From positions 78,585-110,808 of the forward strand of contig CADAXQ010000003.1 in NCBI GenBank assembly GCA_902791935.1: 32,224 nt of DNA. Direction: 5' to 3'. Origin of the DNA: an uncultured Erysipelotrichaceae bacterium (GTDB lineage Bacteria; Bacillota_I; Bacilli_A; RFN20; CAG-826). Below, one piece after another: positions 16,162-27,544 of this stretch (position 1 is the stretch's first letter; the number at the start of each line of letters is the position of its first letter). The notes under the pieces are model-generated. The model worked only from the letters and a program-made list of their open reading frames with translations. It did not search any database and was not told the DNA's origin. The translations under genes and the position numbers were made by a program.

Positions 16162-16167
16162 ATTATA
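16162..16167 (-). promoter_or_regulatory. -10 element directly before the 16152 gene
   Basis: TATAAT on the minus strand lies 9 bases from the ATG, predicting a leader of about 3 nt. No convincing -35. Confidence 0.45.
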
Positions 16168-16227
16168 ACGGAGAGTGCACCTACATTAGGGCATTTTCCT
16201 TCTTTTTGTGAATCAAGAATCCGTGGC

Positions 16228-16244
16228 TTTTCCTTTAAGGAAAA
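16228..16244. repeat. Perfect 8+8 palindrome upstream of pcrA
   Basis: TTTTCCTT, one base, AAGGAAAA, in the divergent gap between the 16152 gene and pcrA. The arms do not match a Gram-positive LexA box. Operator function is a guess. Confidence 0.35.
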
Positions 16245-16281
16245 ACTACTTCATAGTAAGATAGATAAGAAAGATTTACTT

Positions 16282-20618
<4,337 letters not shown>

Positions 20619-20635
20619 AACTTTCTTGTCCTTTC

Positions 20636-20676
20636 CCTCCTTTCTCTGCCTATTACAAAGAGAGGAGGTTTTTTCT
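20636..20676 (+). terminator. ligA terminator that contains the comFA Shine-Dalgarno
   Basis: CCTCC (20636-20640), two unpaired T, TCTCT (20643-20647) pair with AGAGA-GGAGG (20659-20668), and TTTTTTCT follows (20669-20676). The 3' arm is the only ribosome binding site for comFA, and the T-run is the spacer to its start codon. Confidence 0.75.
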
Positions 20677-21825
20677 ATTTCGTCTTTTGTATGTCCTAGA
20701 TGTGGTAACCAAGAGGAACGCTATATCGGTTACCGAAATGGGCAGCCTTATTGCCGACGATGCATTGGATTCCAAGGAGCAGAGGTGACGCCATCGATTC
20801 CGATCCCAAAGCCCGCTCCCTTGAACTTGCATTACGCGTTGTCGAAAGAACAAGCTGCTATTTCCAAACAACTCATTACGAATTTTGATCAAGGGATCGA
20901 TACCTTGGTGTATGCCGTTTGCGGGGCGGGCAAGACCGAAATGGTTTATGGGGTCTTATCGCATGCCATCGAAAAAGGTTGCCACGTTGGTTTTGCCATC
21001 CCGAGAAAGGATGTCGTCATTGAACTTTACTGGCGGCTGAAAGAGGCATTCCCACAAAACCGGATGGTCGCGGTGTATGGTCAACACGCTTCGGCCTTGG
21101 TAGGGGATATTGTCTTATTAACCACACATCAGCTATATCGTTATCCTCATTACTTTGATTTATTGGTGATGGATGAGATTGATGCGTTTCCCTACCGAGG
21201 GAATGAAACATTGGTTGCGTTATGTCGTCGCGCCATCCGTGGCCATAGCGTGCTAATGAGCGCTACGCCCAGTCAAGAGCTATTGCACCAATATCAAACG
21301 GAAAAAGGAAAGGCTTTGCTTGAATTACGGACGCGGTTTCATGGAAAGCCAATCCCGGTTCCCCGTGTCAAGGTTTTGCCCCGTTTCTTACAATGGGTCT
21401 ATACCGCCTTCTTGCTTCGAAGATATCAAAGAGAAGGCAAACCATGCCTTGTCTTTGCCGCCACAAAAGACCAAGCCGAATCCGTTTATCGGTTTCTGTC
21501 TTTCTTTCTAAAAAATGGCAACTATGTGCATTCTTCAAGAGAAGGAAGAGATGAAATCGTGAAATGTTTCAAGCAAGGAAAGTACCATTACTTGGTTTCT
21601 ACCTCTGTCTTAGAACGAGGCATTACGGTGAAGAAATTACAAGTCGTTCTTCTTTCTGCCGATGAAGAAGAGATTTATCGTTCTGCCGCCTTGATTCAAA
21701 TGGCAGGACGAGCGGGGCGGAAGTGGGACGCCCCAACCGGAGAAGTGTGGTTTTTAGCCGAAGAAGAAAATCAGGAGATCAAACGTGCCATGGAAGAAAT
21801 CCGATACTGCAATACCTTTTTGTAA
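20677..21825 (+). CDS. comFA: ComFA-type DNA-uptake helicase, probable AUU start
   Basis: DEAD-box ATPase that helps pull transforming DNA through the membrane in natural competence. From the proposed start the 382-aa protein has an N-terminal zinc finger (Cys6, Cys9, Cys26, Cys29), Walker A AVCGAGKTE (from ~80), motif II VMDEIDAFPY (~164), SATPS, and motif VI QMAGRAGRK near the end. No ATG, GTG or TTG lies between the AGGAGG at 20663-20668 and the zinc finger. The codon at the right spacing (8 bases) is ATT at 20677. A TTG at 20626 is in frame but lies before the site and inside the terminator arm region. So AUU initiation, as in infC, is the best reading. It overlaps comFC by 41 bases. Confidence 0.88.
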   Translation: MSSFVCPRCGNQEERYIGYRNGQPYCRRCIGFQGAEVTPSIPIPKPAPLNLHYALSKEQAAISKQLITNFDQGIDTLVYAVCGAGKTEMVYGVLSHAIEKGCHVGFAIPRKDVVIELYWRLKEAFPQNRMVAVYGQHASALVGDIVLLTTHQLYRYPHYFDLLVMDEIDAFPYRGNETLVALCRRAIRGHSVLMSATPSQELLHQYQTEKGKALLELRTRFHGKPIPVPRVKVLPRFLQWVYTAFLLRRYQREGKPCLVFAATKDQAESVYRFLSFFLKNGNYVHSSREGRDEIVKCFKQGKYHYLVSTSVLERGITVKKLQVVLLSADEEEIYRSAALIQMAGRAGRKWDAPTGEVWFLAEEENQEIKRAMEEIRYCNTFL

Positions 21826-22453
21826 AGTTTGCTTTTCACCCATTAAGAATCATGACTTTGTGAGTTTTTGGGATCCCGAACCCTTGGTATGCCCGAAATG
21901 TCGAATGGCTATGAATCCAAGGAAACACGAAGAGCAAATCGGGAAATGGAAGGCTGTGTCTTTTTATGTTTATGACGAAATGATTCAAGCCATGCTTTAT
22001 CAATTAAAGGGGTGCGGAGATTATGAAATGGCCAAAACGTTTTTGCATGCTTATGTGCTTTACTTGCGTTGGCGTTATCGCACCTATGTATTGGTTCCTG
22101 CGCCGTCATTTAAGGAACGGGAAGAAGCACGGGGCTTCAATCAAGTCGAAGCGATCTTCGAAGAGTTGAAACTGCCGTTTTGTCATGCCGTTACCAAAGT
22201 GGATAACATCAAACAAGCGGATTTACACTGGAAAGAACGGCAAGACATTGGAAAACACATCGTATGGAACCCGAAAGCCAATGTGGTGGGGAAGCGCGTC
22301 TTATTTGTGGATGACTTATTAACCACTGGGGCAACGGCAAAAGCGGTATGTCGTCTCTTAGAAGAACACAAGGCCAAAGAGGTGCGAATCCTGGTGATGG
22401 CAAGAACCCCAAAGAAAGAAGCGGAAGGGCATCAAAAACTAAAAATCCCTTAG
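21785..22453 (+). CDS. comFC: ComFC/GntX-family phosphoribosyltransferase-like competence protein
   Basis: Partner of ComFA in DNA uptake. The 222-aa product has an N-terminal zinc finger (Cys13, Cys16, Cys36, Cys39). The PRTase-like domain contains LVPAPSFKEREEARGFNQ (~102-119) and the PRPP loop RVLFVDDLLTTGATA (~174-188). GTG 21785 is supported by AGGAG 7 bases upstream inside comFA; no ATG precedes the zinc finger. Overlap with comFA implies translational coupling. The exact reaction of ComFC is not settled in the family. Alternative reading as a GntX-type carbon-utilisation protein is unlikely next to comFA. Confidence 0.93.
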   Translation: MPWKKSDTAIPFCKVCFSPIKNHDFVSFWDPEPLVCPKCRMAMNPRKHEEQIGKWKAVSFYVYDEMIQAMLYQLKGCGDYEMAKTFLHAYVLYLRWRYRTYVLVPAPSFKEREEARGFNQVEAIFEELKLPFCHAVTKVDNIKQADLHWKERQDIGKHIVWNPKANVVGKRVLFVDDLLTTGATAKAVCRLLEEHKAKEVRILVMARTPKKEAEGHQKLKIP

Positions 22454-22479
22454 AAAACCCTCATATTTTTAGAAAAGCG

Positions 22480-22526
22480 AAGCATTTTGCATGAAAAACA
22501 TTAGATAGAATGGGTGTAAAATGCTT
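22480..22526. repeat. 9-bp inverted repeat upstream of the secA promoter
   Basis: AAGCATTTT (22480-22488) and AAAATGCTT (22518-22526) are perfect complements 29 bases apart. The gap contains no gene. It could be a binding site pair or a long-loop hairpin at the end of the comFC transcript. Confidence 0.35.
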
Positions 22527-22537
22527 GTCAATGTCGT

Positions 22538-22566
22538 TTGATTACCATCTATGGTAATGGTAGAAT
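22538..22566 (+). promoter_or_regulatory. secA promoter with a palindrome filling the spacer
   Basis: -35 TTGATT (22538-22543), 17-base spacer, -10 TAGAAT (22561-22566). A perfect inverted repeat ATTACCAT-ct-ATGGTAAT occupies 22541-22558, covering the end of the -35 and nearly all the spacer. This is a classic position for a repressor or MerR-type activator operator. Confidence 0.65.
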
Positions 22567-22593
22567 GGCAAAGATTAAGATAGGGAGTTTATC

Positions 22594-25323
22594 GTGGCGA
22601 ACATCATCGAAAAAATATTTCGGCTCGAAAAGCGGGAGCTGAACAAGTACTATCGCGAATCCGAAATCGTCATGCAATATGACGAGGCAATGAGCAAACT
22701 GACTGACGATCAGTTGCGAGCCAAAACCAAAGAATTCCAGCAAAAATTAAAGAATGGCGCAACACTAGAATCCATCAAATATGAAGCGTTTGCGGTTGCG
22801 CGGGAAGCCGCTTGGCGTGTGCTTCATCAAAAACCATTCCAAGTCCAGATTATTGGTTCGTTGGTGCTGAATAATGGCGACATCGCCGAAATGAAAACCG
22901 GTGAAGGAAAAACCTTAACCGCGACAATGGCCGTTTATCTTAACGCCTTAACGGGCAAAGGCGTCCACGTCGTTACGGTCAACGAATACCTTGCTTCTCG
23001 TGACGCAGACTGGATGGGCCAGATTTATCGTTTCTTAGGCTTAACGGTCGGTGTCAACTTAGCGTCTAAGTCTCCTGCCGAAAAACGGGAAGCCTACGCT
23101 TGCGATATCACCTACACCACGAACTCCGAACTTGGCTTCGACTATCTTCGTGATAACATGGCTCCGAATTTGGATGGCCGTGTTCTCCGTGGACTCTACT
23201 TCACTATCGTCGATGAAGCCGACTCCATTTTAATTGATGAATCTCGTACTCCTTTGATTATTTCGGGCGGTTCTCGTACGGCTGCCTCCCAATACCAAGT
23301 CGCAGACCGCTTTGTTAAATCGTTAAAGAAAGATGTCGACTTTACGATTGATATCAAAGAGAAAACCTGCTCCTTAACGGATGAAGGCAACAATAAAGCC
23401 GAACGGATGTTTGGCATTCGTAACCTCTATGATCCCGAATACCAAGATTTGGTCCACCGGATTCACCAAGCCTTAAAAGCAAACTACATCATGTCGCGTG
23501 ATGTCGAGTACATGGTGGACAAAGACCATACGATTCAGTTAATTGACCAATTCACGGGCCGTATCATGCCTGGCCGTGAATATAACGACGGCTTGCAACA
23601 AGCCATTCAAGCCAAAGAAGGCGTGGAAATCAAACAAGAGACCGTTGTTTTAGCAACCATCACTTACCAGAACTTCTTCCGCCTTTATGAAAAGTTATCT
23701 GGCATGACTGGTACCGCCAAAACCGAAGAAGAGGAATTCGAGACCATCTATAACATGAAGGTCATCGTGATTCCGACGAACCGTCCTGTCATCCGTATTG
23801 ACGCCCCAGATTATGTCTTTGCGACTCATGATGAAAAATTGGCTGCTTTGGTGAAAGCCGTCAAAGAACGGCATGAGAAAGGTCAGCCGATCTTGATTGG
23901 TACGGTTTCCGTCGAATCCAACGAGGAAATCTCTGCTTTATTAACGAAAGCGGGTATTCCGCATGAAGTCTTAAACGCGAAGAACCAAGCCCGTGAAGCC
24001 GAAATCATTTCTCACGCCGGTGAAAAAGGTGCCGTTACCTTAGCCACGAACATGGCAGGCCGTGGTACCGATATTAAGTTAGGACCCGGTGTCCGTGAAT
24101 TAGGCGGTCTTTGTGTCTTTGGCACCGAACGTCATGAATCCAGACGTATTGATAACCAGTTACGTGGTCGTGCTGGCCGTCAGGGCGATCCTGGCTTCTC
24201 CCGTTTCTTCATCTCGTTTGATGATGAATTACTCCGTCGGTTTGCTCCAGAGAACCTACGTCAACAATTCCAAAAGGGTTCTGATGGTCAACCGATTGAA
24301 TCCCGGATGTTAACGAACGCGATTACGAATGCGCAAAAACAAATCGAAGGCAAGAACTTCGATATCCGTAAGAACTTAAAAGACTACGACGATGTCTTAG
24401 CCAAGCAGCGTGACATCATCTACAAACGTCGTGATGCCATCTTAATGGCAGACGATATTGTCGATATGGTCCGTGATTTCTTCCATCAAACTGGCCAATT
24501 CTTAGCCAAGCAATCGGTGGATAAAAATTCTGGGCTCGAAATTGTGAATGGCGAAGCGCTAAAACGCATTGTTGAACCACAATTCTTGCCGGCGGGTTCC
24601 ATTGATGCGAATGCCTATGACGGCGCTCAAATCGATGAAGCTGGTGAAGATATCGGAGATATCCTTTATGCCCGTTATCTCGAAAAACGGAAAACTTGGC
24701 CAGCCGAAGAAGCTGACCGCATTGAACGGCAAATCGCATTGCACGTCATTGACCGGAACTGGCAAGGCCACATCGATACAATGTCGCACTTACGTGATGG
24801 CATTAGCCTTCGTAGCTATGCCCAGACGAACCCACTTCAGGATTATGTCAACGAAGGTTACGACCTCTTTGCCGAGATGAACACCAAGGCTGCTGTGGAT
24901 ACGGCATTAAACCTTTTGAATGTTCGTTTGGTGAAGAAAGCGCCAGAACAACCGGCGCCAACCCCAGTCGAACAACCAAAACCCGCCGTGGAACAAAAGC
25001 CAGCGGAGCAACCTGCTTCTCAACCTGAAACTGCCCCAGCTACCCCGGCCCCTCAGCCCGTCACGCAACCTGCGTCTGCTACGCAACCAGCGCCACAGCC
25101 AGCCCAAGAACAACCGTTGCCACGCCCAACTTATCATCCTGAGCCGTTACAAGAACCGACTCCGGATATGGATCCCGATGCGCGTCTCCGGCTTGCCGAA
25201 TCGAACTTGCGTCGTGCTGACCGTGCGGTGATTGGCAACGATGCCTATGCACGGGTTATCCAAGAATATAACGATGCCGTGGCCGCCAAAGAAGAAGCGG
25301 ATAAAAACAAGAAAAGCGAATAA
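22594..25323 (+). CDS. secA: Preprotein translocase ATPase SecA
   Basis: Motor ATPase that drives proteins through SecYEG. The 909-aa protein has Walker A TGEGKTLTA (~102-110), DEAD motif VDEADSILIDESRTPL (~205), the preprotein cross-linking domain, FTGRIMPGREYNDG (~323) and MAGRGTDIKLG (~485). The C-terminus is unusual. After the helical scaffold comes a ~75-residue Pro/Gln/Ala/Glu-rich linker (~782-858), then a short charged helix (PDARLRLAESNLRRADR). The C-X-C-X8-C-[HC] zinc motif that binds SecB or ribosomes in many SecA proteins is absent. GTG 22594 has GGGAG 6 bases upstream. prfB follows after 12 bases. Confidence 0.97.
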   Translation: MANIIEKIFRLEKRELNKYYRESEIVMQYDEAMSKLTDDQLRAKTKEFQQKLKNGATLESIKYEAFAVAREAAWRVLHQKPFQVQIIGSLVLNNGDIAEMKTGEGKTLTATMAVYLNALTGKGVHVVTVNEYLASRDADWMGQIYRFLGLTVGVNLASKSPAEKREAYACDITYTTNSELGFDYLRDNMAPNLDGRVLRGLYFTIVDEADSILIDESRTPLIISGGSRTAASQYQVADRFVKSLKKDVDFTIDIKEKTCSLTDEGNNKAERMFGIRNLYDPEYQDLVHRIHQALKANYIMSRDVEYMVDKDHTIQLIDQFTGRIMPGREYNDGLQQAIQAKEGVEIKQETVVLATITYQNFFRLYEKLSGMTGTAKTEEEEFETIYNMKVIVIPTNRPVIRIDAPDYVFATHDEKLAALVKAVKERHEKGQPILIGTVSVESNEEISALLTKAGIPHEVLNAKNQAREAEIISHAGEKGAVTLATNMAGRGTDIKLGPGVRELGGLCVFGTERHESRRIDNQLRGRAGRQGDPGFSRFFISFDDELLRRFAPENLRQQFQKGSDGQPIESRMLTNAITNAQKQIEGKNFDIRKNLKDYDDVLAKQRDIIYKRRDAILMADDIVDMVRDFFHQTGQFLAKQSVDKNSGLEIVNGEALKRIVEPQFLPAGSIDANAYDGAQIDEAGEDIGDILYARYLEKRKTWPAEEADRIERQIALHVIDRNWQGHIDTMSHLRDGISLRSYAQTNPLQDYVNEGYDLFAEMNTKAAVDTALNLLNVRLVKKAPEQPAPTPVEQPKPAVEQKPAEQPASQPETAPATPAPQPVTQPASATQPAPQPAQEQPLPRPTYHPEPLQEPTPDMDPDARLRLAESNLRRADRAVIGNDAYARVIQEYNDAVAAKEEADKNKKSE

Positions 25324-25335
25324 TTAAAGGAATAT

Positions 25336-26455
25336 ATGAAAGAGCTAGTCGAATTAAAACAAACGGCCCAAGAGTTGGGCAAGCTTGTCTCGCAGCTCGG
25401 TGACTCTCTTTGACCTCACTAAGCTAAAACAAGAAATCGAAACGTTGTCTGCAGAGCAGAACGAAGAAGGCTTTTGGAGCGATCAACGTGCCGCTCAAGC
25501 CAAAGTCAATCAATTGAACGATATCCGTGCGAAAGTCACGGGCTATGAATCCGTTCAAGAAGACTACGCGACCATTCAGGAACTGTTAGCCGATCCTTCG
25601 GCCAATGAACCCGATATGCGCGGCTTAATCGAAGAAACGGAAAACAATCTCACCGAAAAAGTGCATGAACTTCGGAACACGTTATTGTTTACCGGAGAAT
25701 ACGATGCGTTAAACGCCACGCTAGAAATCCATCCTGGTGCCGGCGGAACGGAAGCGCAAGACTGGGCCGATATGCTTTTCCGTATGTATGGCCGTTGGGC
25801 AGAGAAACACGGCTTTAAATGGCAAGTCTATTCTTATGAACCTGGCGAAGAAGCTGGCCTTAAAAGCGCCATGGTCAAAATCTCTGGTCATAACGTCTAT
25901 GGCTTATTAAAAGGAGAAAAAGGCGTCCATCGTTTGGTTCGCATTTCTCCGTTTGATGCGAACGCTCGCCGTCACACTTCGTTTGCCTCGGTGAACGTCG
26001 TTCCGGAATTTGGCAAAGTCGCGGATGTCGTCATTGATCCGAAAGACTTACGCGTCGATACGTTCCGTAGTGGCGGCGCCGGTGGTCAGAACGTGAACAA
26101 AGTCTCTTCTGCCGTTCGTATCACCCACATTCCTACAGGCATTGTTGTCCAATGTGAAATTGAACGTTCCCAACTCTTCAACAAGCAAACTTGTATGGAG
26201 ATGTTGGCCGATAAGTTAATGCAACGCAAACTTGAAGAACGCGATGCCAAGATGAAATCCATTGTCGGAGAGCAAAAGAATATCGAATGGGGTTCGCAAA
26301 TCCGTTCCTATGTGTTCTGCCCCTATACGATGGTAAAAGATAACCGCACCGACTATTCCACCGCCGATGTTTATGGTGTCATGGATGGCGATTTGGACGG
26401 GTTTATCTCGGCTTATTTGGAACTTTTGGCGAAAACGGGCAAGGCAGCAGCCTAG
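25336..26455 (+). CDS. prfB: Peptide chain release factor 2, programmed +1 frameshift
   Basis: Terminates translation at UGA and UAA. The gene is in two frames. ATG 25336 (AAAGG 5 bases upstream) opens 25 codons (MKELVELKQTAQELGKLVSQ, then LGDSL) ending at an in-frame TGA at 25411-25413. The slippery site CTTTGAC (25408-25414) shifts the ribosome +1 into the main frame, giving 372 aa. A GGTGA at 25399-25403 can pair with the anti-SD and stimulate the shift. The stop-recognition tripeptide SPF (~204-206) and peptidyl-transferase motif GGQ (~249-251) sit at the same positions as in E. coli RF2. The frameshift is autoregulatory: low RF2 favours shifting. Any start placed at 25385 is an artefact. 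Confidence 0.97.
25399..25414 (+). promoter_or_regulatory. RF2 programmed frameshift site
   Basis: GGTGA (SD-like) followed by CTCT and the canonical CTTTGAC. The TGA is codon 26 of prfB. Known mechanism; the motif is seen directly. Confidence 0.95.
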
Positions 26456-26462
26456 CCCGTCT

Positions 26463-26484
26463 ATCGCCTTTCTAGGCGATTTCG
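26463..26484 (+). terminator. Probable terminator of prfB
   Basis: ATCGCCT (26463-26469), loop ttct, AGGCGAT (26474-26480), followed by a short imperfect T-stretch. It begins 7 bases after the stop. Confidence 0.6.
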
Positions 26485-26498
26485 ATTAAAATAAAAAC

Positions 26499-26526
26499 AA
26501 GGATGATGCTGGCATTGTCCTTTTTT
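26499..26526 (+). terminator. Second terminator-like hairpin abutting the yitT start
   Basis: AAGGA (26499-26503) pairs with TCCTT (26518-26522), with an inner GATG/CATT stem and a ctgg loop, then a T-run to 26526. The yitT ATG is four bases further. It could be the true secA-prfB terminator or a leader attenuator. Confidence 0.55.
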
Positions 26527-26530
26527 CAAT

Positions 26531-27544
26531 ATGAAAGAAGCATTTCGGAAATTTAGTCACAGTAAATCGTATCGGGTAGCAGCGGATATTTTCCTCGTTC
26601 TGTTAGGTTGCGCTTTATATGGTTTCGGGGATGCGGTATTTTTGACGCCATGGTCAGTGATTTCTGGCGGCGTTGCCTCGGTAGGTATCTTATTGGACCA
26701 TTTGTTTGAACCAATGCTACATTTCTCCATTGCTGATATTGTGGTCGCTGTCATGCAAGTTGGCTTATGGGTTTTAGGCTTAGCCATCATGGGGAAGAAG
26801 TACTCTTTAAAGACGGCGTTAGCCATGGTGGCTTATCCGCTTTTCTATGCGCTCTTCTATCGGTTAAAAATCGGGGATGCAATGGGTTTTCGTGAAATCT
26901 ATCCCAAAGAAGGAGAATTCCAAGCCGCGAATTTGGTGTTATGCGCTGTTTGCGGCGGTATCTTGGATGGCATGGGTGTTGCCTTGGCCTATCTCGGCCA
27001 CTCTTCTACGGGCGGATTTAATGTCGTTTCTAGCATTTTGGCGAAATACACCTCCTTAAAAGAAGACGTATCGAGTTTCTTAATTGATGCCACATTAATT
27101 CTTTTATCGGCGTTAATCCGATTCAATGAAGCGCATATTTGGTTAAACTGCTTAGGTGGCATTCTTTCGGCGCTGGTGTGCTCTATGGCCATCCAATTCA
27201 TCTATATCAATGCCGACCGTTATTTAATCGTGGATATTGTTTCGGAGAAATGTGAAGACATCGCGAAATATGTCTTTGACGATTTGGACCATTCCGTGAC
27301 GTATTTTGATGCGGTTGGCGGCTATACTGGCGAGAAACGCAAACTCATGCGCGTCATCATCAATAAGTCAGAAGAAGTGGATTTGACGCATGAAATTGCG
27401 AAAATTGATCCCGTTGCCTTCGTTTCTATCACGAAAGCGAAATCCATTAACGGAGAAGGGTTTGCTCCGTTTCCCACACGCCGTCCTACCAAGAAAAAGA
27501 AGAAGGTAGACGAAGCTTCTTCGGAGCAAGACGATGCGAAATGA
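26531..27544 (+). CDS. YitT-family membrane protein with DUF2179 domain
   Basis: A 337-aa protein. The N-terminal ~230 residues hold five or so membrane helices with the YitT signature (GCALYGFGDAVFLTPWSVISGGVASVGILL, first helix pair; GHSSTGGFNVVSSILAKY later). The cytoplasmic DUF2179 domain (~240-320, SVTYFDAVGGYTGEKRKLM and VAFVSITKAKSINGEGF) has a PII/ACT-like fold and probably senses a small ligand. Function is not established for the family. The tail is basic then acidic (RRPTKKKKKVDEASSEQDD). No Shine-Dalgarno precedes ATG 26531; a hairpin T-run does. It overlaps uvrB by 11 bases. Confidence 0.85.
   Translation: MKEAFRKFSHSKSYRVAADIFLVLLGCALYGFGDAVFLTPWSVISGGVASVGILLDHLFEPMLHFSIADIVVAVMQVGLWVLGLAIMGKKYSLKTALAMVAYPLFYALFYRLKIGDAMGFREIYPKEGEFQAANLVLCAVCGGILDGMGVALAYLGHSSTGGFNVVSSILAKYTSLKEDVSSFLIDATLILLSALIRFNEAHIWLNCLGGILSALVCSMAIQFIYINADRYLIVDIVSEKCEDIAKYVFDDLDHSVTYFDAVGGYTGEKRKLMRVIINKSEEVDLTHEIAKIDPVAFVSITKAKSINGEGFAPFPTRRPTKKKKKVDEASSEQDDAK

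Noticed and set aside
26503..26560. Short leader-peptide frame (MMLALSFFQ...) before yitT
   Set aside because: It runs past the yitT start in another frame, lacks a convincing ribosome site, and coincides with the terminator-like hairpin.
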